From positions 3,047,001-3,111,000 of the forward strand of contig NZ_CP023777.1 of assembly GCF_002557795.1 (NCBI RefSeq): a stretch of 64,000 bases of DNA, read 5' to 3'. The position numbers were made by a program, and so were the translations under genes. The stretch is from Chitinophaga caeni (lineage in GTDB: Bacteria > Bacteroidota > Bacteroidia > Chitinophagales > Chitinophagaceae). Below, in pieces: positions 43,283 to 52,221 of this stretch. Positions within the stretch are counted from its first letter, which is position 1, and each line of letters begins with the position of its first letter. The notes under the pieces were generated by a model. That model searched no databases. It was given only the letters and a program-made list of their open reading frames with translations, and had not been told where the DNA came from.

Positions 43283-43843
43283 CTAATGTAATCTTTTCCC
43301 TTCAACGCAAGCGGATATCAGCTTTTCCAACCTTCTTAACCGTGTTGTTTCCTGTTTGGCCGACATGATCCAATGATTCATTACTTTTTTATAATTAGGC
43401 GCTTGCTGCTCAAAAAATTTGAAAGCGTTTTTATTGTTTCTAAGTATTCTTTGAAGGTTTGCATCTAATGCGGTGCCCTTATTTTCGAAGCTATACTTAT
43501 TTGTATTACCCGGGGCACGGTTTTCGAATAGATGTAAACCCGGCGCTTGCATTCTTTTTTCAAGGATTAGCTTTGCTACGGTCTGTATGTTCTTGGCGCT
43601 CCAGGTACTATTCATTTTGCGCGGCGAGAAACGGATAAAATAGCTTTCTTCATCAATGCTTTTGCGCATACCATCAATCCAGCCGTAACAAAGTGCTTCT
43701 TCCACCGATTCCGCCCAGGTCATACTGGGTTTTCCCGTGCCAGCCTTGTAGAAACCTACCAAGAAGGCCGTTTCTTTATCATGATTTTTCTTTAACCAAT
43801 TTTTAAATGCCGCTGCATTTTTAAAAAATGTAGGTTTATCCAT
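43283..43843 (-). CDS. YdeI/OmpD-associated family protein
   Basis: The 186-residue protein carries the YdeI signature: the FKNAAAFKNWLKKNHD opening, MTWAESVEEALCYGWIDG, YFIRFSPRKMNSTWSAKN and the C-terminal KEARR-like helix region. The family has no proven activity; it is common in soil bacteria. It overlaps the upstream SRPBCC gene by 8 bases and precedes the AraC regulator by 2 bases, so the three form a tight operon. Confidence 0.88.
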   Translation of the reverse strand: MDKPTFFKNAAAFKNWLKKNHDKETAFLVGFYKAGTGKPSMTWAESVEEALCYGWIDGMRKSIDEESYFIRFSPRKMNSTWSAKNIQTVAKLILEKRMQAPGLHLFENRAPGNTNKYSFENKGTALDANLQRILRNNKNAFKFFEQQAPNYKKVMNHWIMSAKQETTRLRRLEKLISACVEGKRLH

Positions 43844-44291
43844 TTTCGACTAAATCTTTTATCGCTTTCAGGACGGGCATCCAACCCTCGCCATTATTAT
43901 AAGAATCGGCATACCGTTTTTCACCGTTAGCTACCTTGGAATAATCACCTTGGGTTACCGTTAAAGTCGTGGCGCCGTTTTCGGTGATTAGATCGTAAGT
44001 TACGGTGAGATGGTTTTCCGGGATATCTTCCATATCAGAAAGGGGATCAAAAACTGTATAGACTAATTTTGATGGCGGATCGATACTTACGATATATCCA
44101 GTAACAAAATCTATTTCTTTGCCATCCATCTTTCCACGCCAGCGTAATTCACTCCCAACTTTCCAATCTGAAACCGTTTCGCAACCGAACATGTATTGCC
44201 GGGTTTTCAAAGGGTTTACAAGAGCATCCCAAACCTCTTCCGCAGTAGCATTAATGCTGATGTTGTTCGTTATATATTTACTTTGCTCCAT
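43836..44291 (-). CDS. SRPBCC/AHSA1 domain protein
   Basis: The 151-residue protein has the START-like fold of the Activator of Hsp90 ATPase family: ISINATAEEVWDALVNPLKTRQYMFG, then SELRWRGKMDGKEID and the C-terminal GGEGWMPVLKAIKDLVE-like helix (here NNGEGWMPVLKAIKDLVENG). It probably binds a hydrophobic ligand. It is the first gene of the SRPBCC-YdeI-AraC run, with an 8-base overlap to YdeI. Confidence 0.9.
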   Translation of the reverse strand: MEQSKYITNNISINATAEEVWDALVNPLKTRQYMFGCETVSDWKVGSELRWRGKMDGKEIDFVTGYIVSIDPPSKLVYTVFDPLSDMEDIPENHLTVTYDLITENGATTLTVTQGDYSKVANGEKRYADSYNNGEGWMPVLKAIKDLVENG

Positions 44292-44444
44292 ATCGGCAGT
44301 TATTAAAATTGATTAGGCGTTAAATCTACCGAAAATTTTACTATAAACATGGAACATCGACGGAAAAATTACATCTAGTTGCAATGATGTTTACCGGGAT
44401 GGGAAGTATATATGCTGTGATGGTTTTACAAGTTAACTGCCCGG

Positions 44445-44963
44445 TTAAACAGTATTGAAAATGTTGCGTAGTTGCCTGGTATGCCTGGTGGTATGGCATC
44501 TTACGAATGCCAGCCATTCAGCCCTGGTGAATGTACCCATTGTCGGAACTTCGAAACCGGTGCACAATTCTCCCGGTGGAAGTTGTAGGTAAGTCTCCCG
44601 GAAATTTCTATAGTTTTCTAATATTTGATGTAGCAATAAAGTTTTGTCCTTCGGCTCTTCAGATGGCGTATTGAACTCCGGCGCTTTGTATTTAGCCTCA
44701 AAATCGAGGAATACCGATTCTATCAGTGGTATTTTTTCCAGGGGATCCCGTTGAGTTTTGGTAACGGGGTTGATCATGAGGGCATCCAGTCCATCGGAAG
44801 ATTTTATGAGGTGTTCCACTACCTGTCCTGCCGACCAGGCGCCTTCAGCCGGTTTCGTATTAAAATTTTGATCATTAAATGTCGCGATGGCATTTTCGAG
44901 ATCCTGTAAAGCATCTTCGAAATATGTAAATTGTTGTTTAAACATATAAAAATTATTTTCCAT
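44445..44963 (-). CDS. DinB-family metal-dependent protein
   Basis: The 172-residue four-helix-bundle protein has the DinB/YfiT features: a first histidine in WSAGQVVEHLIKSS, and the closing pair in FVRCHTTRHTRQLRNI, matching the three-histidine metal site. Related proteins are thiol-dependent transferases, including bacillithiol-dependent ones, which would fit the presence of ytxJ; that link is inference. It has a -7 element upstream and stands alone. Confidence 0.88.
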   Translation of the reverse strand: MENNFYMFKQQFTYFEDALQDLENAIATFNDQNFNTKPAEGAWSAGQVVEHLIKSSDGLDALMINPVTKTQRDPLEKIPLIESVFLDFEAKYKAPEFNTPSEEPKDKTLLLHQILENYRNFRETYLQLPPGELCTGFEVPTMGTFTRAEWLAFVRCHTTRHTRQLRNIFNTV

Positions 44964-44980
44964 TGAGAATGATTATTTTA

Positions 44981-44988
44981 CAAAGCTA
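44981..44988 (-). promoter_or_regulatory. -7 element of the DinB gene
   Basis: TAGCTTTG on the minus strand (44988 to 44981), 17 bases before the ATG at 44963. No -33 match found. Confidence 0.45.
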
Positions 44989-45071
44989 ATTATCTCCTAA
45001 TTTTGAATTGATGGTTGAAATTGCCAATTTTAGGGGCAGTTTGCGACAAAATATTTACATAATTTTATGTT

Positions 45072-46061
45072 ATGAAACACATTTCCATTCTCGTTTTAAA
45101 CGAAGCCATACTGGGCAGTATAGAAGGAACCCATAAATTGTTAACGGCAGTTAATGATATCGCGGAAAGCATGGGGAATGATCCCGTATTCAAGGTGGAG
45201 TTGGTAGGGGCAAATAGTTCGACCGTATTAAACAAGGGACTGTTTTCTGTATTTCCGGAGAAGATGATCCATGATATAGATCATACCGATTTGATATTTA
45301 TACCGGCGATGCATGGTGATATGCAGGAGTCTGTTAGCATGAATAGAGAATTTATTCCATGGGTAGTGGAACAATATAATAAGGGTGCCGAGATTGCGAG
45401 TTTATGCGTGGGGGCTTTCCTTTTGGCAGAAACGGGCTTGGTAGATGGAAAACGTTGTGCAACGCATTGGTTATATGCCAATGAATTTAGAAAAACTTAT
45501 CCCCGCATAGACTTGGTAGATGAAAAAATTATTACGGATGAGCAAGGTATTTATTCTAGTGGAGGCGCTTATTCATTCCTAAACCTGGTGCTATACATTA
45601 TCGAGAAGTATGCCGGGAGGGAGATCGCGATCCTTTGCTCCAAAACTTTCCAGATTGAATTTGATCGCGGTAGCCAATCGCAATTTATCATGTTCCGTGG
45701 ACAGAAGGGGCATGATGATGAATCGATAATTAGGGCCCAAGAGTATATCGAGAAAAATTACCAGGAAAAAATTACCGTAGATCAATTGGCAACAATGCTG
45801 GCGATCGGTAGGCGAAACCTGGAACGTAGGTTCAAAAAGGCTACTTCTAATACTATCTTGGAATATATCCAACGTGTAAAGATCGAAGCTGCCAAGATGA
45901 GCCTTGAAACATCACGGGATAATGTTAACGAGGTGATGTACATGGTGGGATATTCGGATACCAAGGCTTTCAGGTCGGTTTTTAAGAAGACGACAGGATT
46001 GTCCCCGATCGAGTATAGAAATAAATACAATAGGGATTTGCAGGTGTCCATTAAAGCATAA
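45072..46061 (+). CDS. GlxA-type transcriptional regulator (DJ-1/PfpI plus AraC)
   Basis: The 329-residue protein has a DJ-1/PfpI-like N-terminal domain (about 1-190), with the nucleophile-elbow-like Cys in IASLCVGAFLLAETGL, and an AraC HTH pair at the C-terminus (about 215-320) containing LATMLAIGRRNLERRFKKAT and MYMVGYSDTKAFRSVFKKTTG. GlxA-type regulators activate or repress catabolic and stress genes in response to unknown ligands. It is divergent from DinB with a short shared intergenic region, which makes DinB a possible target. Confidence 0.92.
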   Translation: MKHISILVLNEAILGSIEGTHKLLTAVNDIAESMGNDPVFKVELVGANSSTVLNKGLFSVFPEKMIHDIDHTDLIFIPAMHGDMQESVSMNREFIPWVVEQYNKGAEIASLCVGAFLLAETGLVDGKRCATHWLYANEFRKTYPRIDLVDEKIITDEQGIYSSGGAYSFLNLVLYIIEKYAGREIAILCSKTFQIEFDRGSQSQFIMFRGQKGHDDESIIRAQEYIEKNYQEKITVDQLATMLAIGRRNLERRFKKATSNTILEYIQRVKIEAAKMSLETSRDNVNEVMYMVGYSDTKAFRSVFKKTTGLSPIEYRNKYNRDLQVSIKA

Positions 46062-46073
46062 GGTTCACGGATT

Positions 46074-46352
46074 TCAAGTATTACGGGATCTCGCGGATTC
46101 AATTTCTTGCAGCGGGGTAGGCTGATTTATTTCATCGTTGATTAATTCAATTTCAATCCCGAGGGATTTTACAATTTGTAAGATGTTGGGGATGTCTATT
46201 TCGATTTCTTGTTCGCTTTTTATCCGCAAGATATTGTCAATGTCCATTAGGTCGAAATTGGCTTTATATGAAGGACATTGTTCATTTAGTATGGTTATGC
46301 ATTGATCCGCTACCTCGATATTTTTGACGTTTGTTTTAAATATTTCAACCAT
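46074..46352 (-). CDS. conserved small hypothetical protein, 92 aa
   Basis: The protein resembles a small family that I recall as recurrent in Bacteroidota: an MVEIFKTNVKN opening, an acidic-hydrophobic middle (FDLMDIDNILRIKSEQ) and a helical end with LQIVKSLGIEIELIND. The fold suggests a ferredoxin-like alpha/beta unit. It ends 12 bases from the convergent GlxA-type gene. Function unknown. Confidence 0.7.
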   Translation of the reverse strand: MVEIFKTNVKNIEVADQCITILNEQCPSYKANFDLMDIDNILRIKSEQEIEIDIPNILQIVKSLGIEIELINDEINQPTPLQEIESARSRNT

Positions 46353-46469
46353 GTCGCATCAGTATTGATATGGCAAATGTACTGGTGACAATGTATTTAT
46401 CTAGGACAGGATTGCGACAATTTTAGGGGGGAATGCGGCTATGTTTCCCGCGGTTATAATGTATAAATT

Positions 46470-46501
46470 AGAAGGGATCGCGAATAATTGCGATCCCTTC
46501 T
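46470..46501 (-). terminator. terminator of the susCD operon
   Basis: AGAAGGGATCGC (46470-46481) pairs perfectly with GCGATCCCTTCT (46490-46501) around an 8-base loop, 26 bases after the SusD stop. The T-run on the minus strand is weak (TAATTTATAC). Confidence 0.75.
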
Positions 46502-46527
46502 GATTTTATAAGAATTAATTGCTAAAC

Positions 46528-48162
46528 TTAGGGCTTGTCCCACCAAACCGGTTGATTTATATAAGTCGGTTTTTCCGCGTTGGGATTGGCGGCTCTAACC
46601 TGGTCAAGGTTATAGTTGATTTCATAGCTTGGAACTGCAAATCTACGGGGCCAATCTGTTTCATTGGGATAAGATTCCAAATAGACGTGCTTCGGTCTTT
46701 TGAAACCTTTATAGACACCGGTACTTTCATTGTAAACACCCGAGGCATCAGTACAATAGTTTAATCTCCTAAGATCGCACCATACTTCGATAGAGAACGA
46801 AAGGGCGATATATTTTTGGATCATGATATCGCTCAATGTTAATTTGGCCGGGTCCTGCACCACGGAAGTACTGGCTAAGAAATTATCAGATACGCTGCCG
46901 TCAACACCGACCAAAGTCATATGAGCCTTGATGCCAGCTTGATATGCTTGTAATGCTTCATTAGGTTTATTTTGACGCAGTTTAATTTCAGCTACTATAA
47001 AATGCATTTCAGCATTCGTTAGCAACAAACCTTTAGCACCGCGATCCGTATACCAACAACCTGTTGAAGCGATTCTATTACCGGCTGCGGGGCTCATGGG
47101 GTTTCTACGCAACTGGATGTAAATCGAATCGGCGTTGGAGAACTTGTTAGTAGTGCTGTTAAATGATACGGCTTTCGGACCATTTAGAACTACATCGGAA
47201 GTCATATCAACCCCTTGCGTGCGTACCCAATTACCGCTACCATCTTGCATTCTTGGCAAGATTATATCCATCCTGGGGTCTTCCATGTCATTGGCGCCGG
47301 TTGGAGCCCCGGTATAATTATTACTTAAATAATCGATATAAAGTTTTGTAAACCTGGCAGAAGTGCCGGTATTTTGATATTGTAAGCTCGATTTAGCGTT
47401 ATTGGTGGTAGAAGGATCATCGATATATTGCATGATTGTACTTTGATCCTCCGTTTGCGGACCAGCATTTGCGGCAGCTAAAACGGCCTCGGGATCGAAA
47501 TCGGCTTTCTTTACTAAATGCAATAAACAACGCGCTTTTATACCGTTGGCAAGACGGATCCAATTGTCCACATTACCATGGTTCCAAGTATCTCCTTCAG
47601 CAAGCGAAGGCGCACCTGGAGCTTGTTGTTTTTGTAAATCTTGAATGGCTTCGTCCAATAATTCCAAAACTTTACCTTGGATGTAGGAGCCATCGTCGAA
47701 CTTAGGCGTAAAGGTATTGGGATCATCAAATTCATCATATGGCATCATGCCGTAAAAGTCTGATAATGCTGAAAAGCCCCAAGCTTTGATGATTTTACCA
47801 ACGCCGATATAATGGTATGCGCCCACTTTTTCCGCGGCAGTAATCATCGGTGCAATATTGACAGCTGTATTTACATACCAACATTGCCAAGGCCAGTTGG
47901 CGCTTGAAAGGTTAGAATACCAACGGGTAAGGTTATAGTTATTATTAATAGCGTATGTTACTGCCAATTGCTGGCTTACAAACGCCGCCCTCGTTCCTGC
48001 ACTTTCATAGCAATCGGAAAATTGCGCCAAGATGGGTGGAAGCCTTTGCTCGGCCGTAGGCACGGCTGAGTTAGCGGAGTTGGGGTTGTCGTTTACATCT
48101 AACCAAGTATTACAGGATGTAAAGGCAACCGTTATAGATAGTATTGCGAGTAATTTTTTCAT
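46528..48162 (-). CDS. SusD/RagB-family nutrient-binding lipoprotein
   Basis: The 544-residue lipoprotein begins MKKLLAILSITVAFTSC (Cys17) and follows the SusD-like_2 pattern: NTWLDVNDNPNSA, then WGFSALSDFYGMMPYDE, TWNHGNVDNWIRLANGIKARC and the late YIALSFSIEVWCDLRRLNYC. It caps the SusC channel at the cell surface and binds the imported substrate, here unknown. It starts 10 bases after the SusC stop and is followed by the operon terminator. Confidence 0.95.
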   Translation of the reverse strand: MKKLLAILSITVAFTSCNTWLDVNDNPNSANSAVPTAEQRLPPILAQFSDCYESAGTRAAFVSQQLAVTYAINNNYNLTRWYSNLSSANWPWQCWYVNTAVNIAPMITAAEKVGAYHYIGVGKIIKAWGFSALSDFYGMMPYDEFDDPNTFTPKFDDGSYIQGKVLELLDEAIQDLQKQQAPGAPSLAEGDTWNHGNVDNWIRLANGIKARCLLHLVKKADFDPEAVLAAANAGPQTEDQSTIMQYIDDPSTTNNAKSSLQYQNTGTSARFTKLYIDYLSNNYTGAPTGANDMEDPRMDIILPRMQDGSGNWVRTQGVDMTSDVVLNGPKAVSFNSTTNKFSNADSIYIQLRRNPMSPAAGNRIASTGCWYTDRGAKGLLLTNAEMHFIVAEIKLRQNKPNEALQAYQAGIKAHMTLVGVDGSVSDNFLASTSVVQDPAKLTLSDIMIQKYIALSFSIEVWCDLRRLNYCTDASGVYNESTGVYKGFKRPKHVYLESYPNETDWPRRFAVPSYEINYNLDQVRAANPNAEKPTYINQPVWWDKP

Positions 48163-48172
48163 AATCCAACAT

Positions 48173-51100
48173 TTAAAATTTTAGATTCAAACCAACGGAA
48201 AAGCCTGCTGTATTTGGAACACCTGCATAGTCAATACCAGAAGAGCCGGAACCTACCACACCTGCGCCTGCTGCACTAGTTTCTGGATCCATTCCATCGT
48301 AGTTTGTCAATAGGAGCAAGTTGGTCCCGCTTAAAGTTAATGTAGCTCCCTTCAAGAAATTAGTACGGTTAAGTACTTTGGTTGGTAAGCTATACGATAG
48401 ATTAATGGCACGCAACCTAACCCAATTTACTTCCTGTATAAAGAAAGGGGAGTTTTTAACGTAGATATCCCTATAAAACTGTTCTGTCGCTTCTACAGTA
48501 CGAGTTACATCTTCATATTTACCGGTACCGGGGTTGAGTGACTTTCCTGTAAAGGTCATTTCTTCGCCCCGTTTTTCAGTTTCCTTGCTCATTCCATAAG
48601 CTGTTAACAGGTAATCAGTACCATTGTAAACATCACCACCTTTACGGAAATCAATCAAGAAGTTAAGATTGAAATTTTTGAAGGTGAAGCTATTATTAAT
48701 ACCACCGATGAATTTAGGTTCCCTATTTCCTACTAGGTCAGTTGTTGAAGTGCTTGTAAGCGGGTAACCCGTATTCCAATCTAATAACAAGGCACCTGTG
48801 CTATCCGTCTGCCATTTAGAGCCACTCAGTCCCATGAAATAACCATCGTTAAATGACGCGGCTTTAGCATAACCTATTTGCACATCCGTTACATATAAGA
48901 TAGAGATATCTCCCGGCAAAGATTTAACGCGGCCATTATTATGGGAGAAGTTCAATGCCACATCCCATGTCAGGTTCTTATTCTTGATCGGGGTTGCATT
49001 AATAATAAATTCAATCCCTTTATTTTGAATTTCACCGGTATTTACTGAGCTCAGGATATACCCCGTTGCGTTACTTACCCTTGGCGTTAAAATTTGGTCC
49101 ACACTTCGATTAATATAATAAGTTGCATCGAATCCTAACCTGTTATTTAAGAAGCGTAATTCTGTTCCGAACTCGTAAGAATACGTATATTCGGGTTTAA
49201 GACCTTCATTACCCCTGCTCCAATAGTTCCTGAATCCTCCGCCGATAGTTTCTTCTGGCCCAAATAGATAGGTATTGGTTTGATAAGGGTTAGCGTCTTT
49301 ACCTACCCCTGCAATAGATGCCCGGATCTTACCGAAGGAAAGAACCTTGTTAGGTTGCATCAATTCCGTAAAGATGAAACTCGCATTGGCAGAGGGGTAG
49401 AAGAAAGAGCGGTTCCAACGGGCGAAGGTAGAAGTCCAATCATTACGACCCGTAAAGCCCAGGTAGATCATGTTTTTATACCCTATTTTTAAATCACCGA
49501 AAGCGCCGACAATCCTGTTTCTACTGATATTGTCGTTAAAGTATTGATTGTCGGTCGTCGCATTCTCCAAGCTGATAAACCCCGGTATTACGAAATCTTC
49601 CGCCCGAACCGAGGTGCTTTTTATATATGTATTTTCTGCGGAGGTACCTGCAATCAAGCTCAAATCCCAATCTTTGAATTTTTTATGGAAAGTCAATAAA
49701 AGGTTTGAGTATAGGTAGCTATAATTTTTATTGGTTTCCGAAAGCATTCCATGGTACCAAGCTTCTTTAACCCCGGAACCGGGAGAAATCAGGTTCCTGA
49801 ATGTCGAAGTGTAATTATCGATACCTAACCTGTAGCTAGCATCGAACCAATCGGTGATCTTAGCATTTACATATGCGCTACCTACAATTCTGCTATTTCT
49901 ATCGGATTGCGGGTTCTTGTTGATAATCCAGTAGGGGTTGTCAACATCGGCGCTGGTATCTTGATCCGGGAAAAGGCGATACTTACCACCGTCATCGTTG
50001 AGATAATGCTTCATGTCCAAGTTGCGTGGCCAAGTAACCACCGTTTCCATATAACCATTTCCCCCGGCGCCCCAAAGGCCACTACCGGTAAGTGTTTTTT
50101 GCGTTTTACTTTTGCTGTAGGTAGCATTAACGCCAAAAGTGAATATTCCTTTCTTTTGTTCAGCATTTAACCTAACGGTAGAGCGTTTGAAATCTGTAGT
50201 AGGAACGATACCGCTTTGGTATAAGTCAGATGCGGACAGGTAAAAATTTCCGTTAGCATTACCACCTGATATACTAATGTTGTTATCAAAAGCATTCGCA
50301 TGTTGGAAGAAATCTTCCATATTATCATATTGTTTTTCACCACTTGCGAATGGGTCGCCCCATGAGGTCATGGTTTGATCTGTAAATGCTCCCCCGTAAT
50401 AAGAACCTTGCTTGTAAATTTTTTGTTGATCCGGTAACCTGTTTGCCCAATTGTTGGTATACCTGCTATTAATATTGATATTAGTTGAACCGGTAGAACC
50501 TCTTTTCGTCGTGATAATAATCGCGCCTGCTGCTGCCCTTAAACCGTAAAGCGCCGATGCCGCTGGGCCTTTCAACACCGAGATCGATTCGATATCCTCG
50601 GGGTTAATATCCATGGCCCTGTTACTGTTCGTGGTAGACAGGTTAACAGACCCGTCAAAGGCACTGTTATCACCTTGCCCGGTAGAGTTATCCATCGGCA
50701 TCCCATCGATCACGAATAGCGGTTGGTTATTTCTTTCCAAGGAGGTACCGCCCCTGATAATAATAGAAGCGGAAGCGCCGGGAGCGCCGCCTGAGTTGGT
50801 AATGTTCAACCCTGCCACTTTACCATTCAGGGAGTTTACCAGGTTAGCATTTTTATTCCGCATCAGCTCATCTGCGCGGACTTCCTGCACGGAATAGCCC
50901 AATGCTTTCTTCTCTTTCTTGATACCCATGGCAGTAACTACCACTTCCCCGAGTGATTCCTGTGATGTTTGAAGGGTAATACTTAGCGTGGTGCTTGTTC
51001 CGATCACCACTTCTTTTGTTTCGTAGCCTACATAACTGATTTCGAGGATTTCGCCCGTAGCGGCTTCAATTTTGAATTGACCTTTCACGTCTGATTGCGT

Positions 51101-51262
51101 AATGCGCTGGGTTCCTTTGACCCTGACTGTTGCACCGGGAATAGGCCCTTCACCTTCTGCTATAACGGTGCCCGTAATAGCTTTCTGTTGTGCCCACATG
51201 GTTCCCGGTAGTACTAACATTACCAACGAAAAGATCGTCAATAACCGGAGAAATGTTCTCAT
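48173..51262 (-). CDS. SusC/RagA-family TonB-linked outer-membrane transporter
   Basis: The ATG at 51262 gives a clean signal (MRTFLRLLTIFSLVMLVLPG, cleavage near MWAQQ); the frame is open to 51313. The 1029-residue protein has the carboxypeptidase-like regulatory domain (KAITGTVIAEGEGPIPGATV), the TonB-plug with VVVTAMGIKKEKKALGYSVQEV and the ISVLKGPAASALYGLRAAAG motif, then a 22-strand barrel ending in FSVGLNLKF. It pairs with the SusD downstream to import a glycan or peptide across the outer membrane. No hydrolase genes accompany the pair. Confidence 0.95.
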   Translation of the reverse strand: MRTFLRLLTIFSLVMLVLPGTMWAQQKAITGTVIAEGEGPIPGATVRVKGTQRITQSDVKGQFKIEAATGEILEISYVGYETKEVVIGTSTTLSITLQTSQESLGEVVVTAMGIKKEKKALGYSVQEVRADELMRNKNANLVNSLNGKVAGLNITNSGGAPGASASIIIRGGTSLERNNQPLFVIDGMPMDNSTGQGDNSAFDGSVNLSTTNSNRAMDINPEDIESISVLKGPAASALYGLRAAAGAIIITTKRGSTGSTNININSRYTNNWANRLPDQQKIYKQGSYYGGAFTDQTMTSWGDPFASGEKQYDNMEDFFQHANAFDNNISISGGNANGNFYLSASDLYQSGIVPTTDFKRSTVRLNAEQKKGIFTFGVNATYSKSKTQKTLTGSGLWGAGGNGYMETVVTWPRNLDMKHYLNDDGGKYRLFPDQDTSADVDNPYWIINKNPQSDRNSRIVGSAYVNAKITDWFDASYRLGIDNYTSTFRNLISPGSGVKEAWYHGMLSETNKNYSYLYSNLLLTFHKKFKDWDLSLIAGTSAENTYIKSTSVRAEDFVIPGFISLENATTDNQYFNDNISRNRIVGAFGDLKIGYKNMIYLGFTGRNDWTSTFARWNRSFFYPSANASFIFTELMQPNKVLSFGKIRASIAGVGKDANPYQTNTYLFGPEETIGGGFRNYWSRGNEGLKPEYTYSYEFGTELRFLNNRLGFDATYYINRSVDQILTPRVSNATGYILSSVNTGEIQNKGIEFIINATPIKNKNLTWDVALNFSHNNGRVKSLPGDISILYVTDVQIGYAKAASFNDGYFMGLSGSKWQTDSTGALLLDWNTGYPLTSTSTTDLVGNREPKFIGGINNSFTFKNFNLNFLIDFRKGGDVYNGTDYLLTAYGMSKETEKRGEEMTFTGKSLNPGTGKYEDVTRTVEATEQFYRDIYVKNSPFFIQEVNWVRLRAINLSYSLPTKVLNRTNFLKGATLTLSGTNLLLLTNYDGMDPETSAAGAGVVGSGSSGIDYAGVPNTAGFSVGLNLKF

Positions 51263-52054
51263 GTTTTGAAGTTTTAGATTTGAGTTGATATAATTGCAGA
51301 TATAATCTATCAATAGCCGATCTATAGATCATGCATAGGGTTGATAGCCTTGAGATACTTTTACTACTACCATTCTCGATTTACTTGGTTGATGGATTCG
51401 AGTTTACTACCTAAGCCTTGTTTGCTTAGAAATCACCTTGTTTTTAATTTACTGATTTTGGTTGCTTTATAATTTTACTGTAACTAAAATACTATCTTCC
51501 CATTAATATCTTGATTAAAATATTTATTTTTTTTATTGTATTTTGTTCCCCATTGCGATCGGGGAATGGCAGCCTTTTATTAATATACTTGACCTTCTAT
51601 TGCCATCAATGCTATTGCCATATCATTATTGATAAGAATACCCGGTTTACCATGAAATTTAACTCCATTAGGCCGTGTTCATCTTTTAACTTTTAAAATA
51701 GCCCCAATTGATAACATGCTGATTATCGGGATCATATCTTTTCAGTGTTGAAGTTATCTAGTATAGATTGTTAATTATGCTATTCTCCATATAAGGAAAT
51801 GGGGGCGTTTAAAAAGCGTTATGTTCAGTGTTATAAAATGTTTTGATATTTTTTGGCAAATCGCTTCTTGATATGCTAATATCGAAATTTTACCCTTCAA
51901 TATTAGTTTTTTGGGGATGATGCCTTTAATAATTAATCTTTTCCACTTATTACTTTTCTTTATCCTGGGAACGGGTTCGGGTGTGCCATACTGCAAAAAT
52001 CATAGAATAAACCGTCCTGTTTCTAAATGTAAGCTATTAATCGTCTAAAAGCAA
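51263..52054. other. intergenic region upstream of susC, about 790 bp
   Basis: No gene is supported here; two short open frames (51511-51696 plus and 51775-51996 minus) read as AT-rich noise. It should hold the promoter of the susCD operon, but I found no clear TAnnTTTG. It ends at the terminator of the TonB receptor gene. Confidence 0.5.
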
Positions 52055-52089
52055 AAAATCCCGGCTAATTATGATAGCCGGGATTTTTT
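52055..52089 (-). terminator. terminator of the TonB receptor gene
   Basis: AAAATCCCGGCTA (52055-52067) pairs perfectly with TAGCCGGGATTTT (52075-52087). It can act in both directions: T-runs flank it on both strands. The deleted mobile repeat (52106-52209) lies between it and the receptor stop at 52222. Confidence 0.82.
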
Positions 52090-52105
52090 CACTATAAAAT
52101 ATCTT

Positions 52106-52209
52106 TATTGTCAGACTAAATTTTCAATGAAAAATTATCGTCGCCTCAAAAGTTCGATTCAATGTCCACCTGCACATTTCTTGGTACTTTTTTAGCCGGA
52201 CAACAATGA
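52106..52209. repeat. MITE-like repeat, copy 3, internally deleted (104 bp)
   Basis: The left 80 bases follow copy 1 closely (TCGCCTCAAAAGTTCGATTC) and then jump after the TTTTTT run directly to the right terminus AGCCGGACAACAATGA. About 215 internal bases are missing relative to copies 1 and 2. The flanks AAAATATCTT and TAATATATCTT are similar, as for the other copies. Confidence 0.78.
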
Positions 52210-52221
52210 TAATATATCTTA

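Noticed and set aside
51511..51996. Two short frames in the region upstream of susC
   Set aside because: Composition is the AT-rich, Ile/Lys/Phe-heavy pattern of non-coding DNA and neither has a ribosome-binding context or known similarity.
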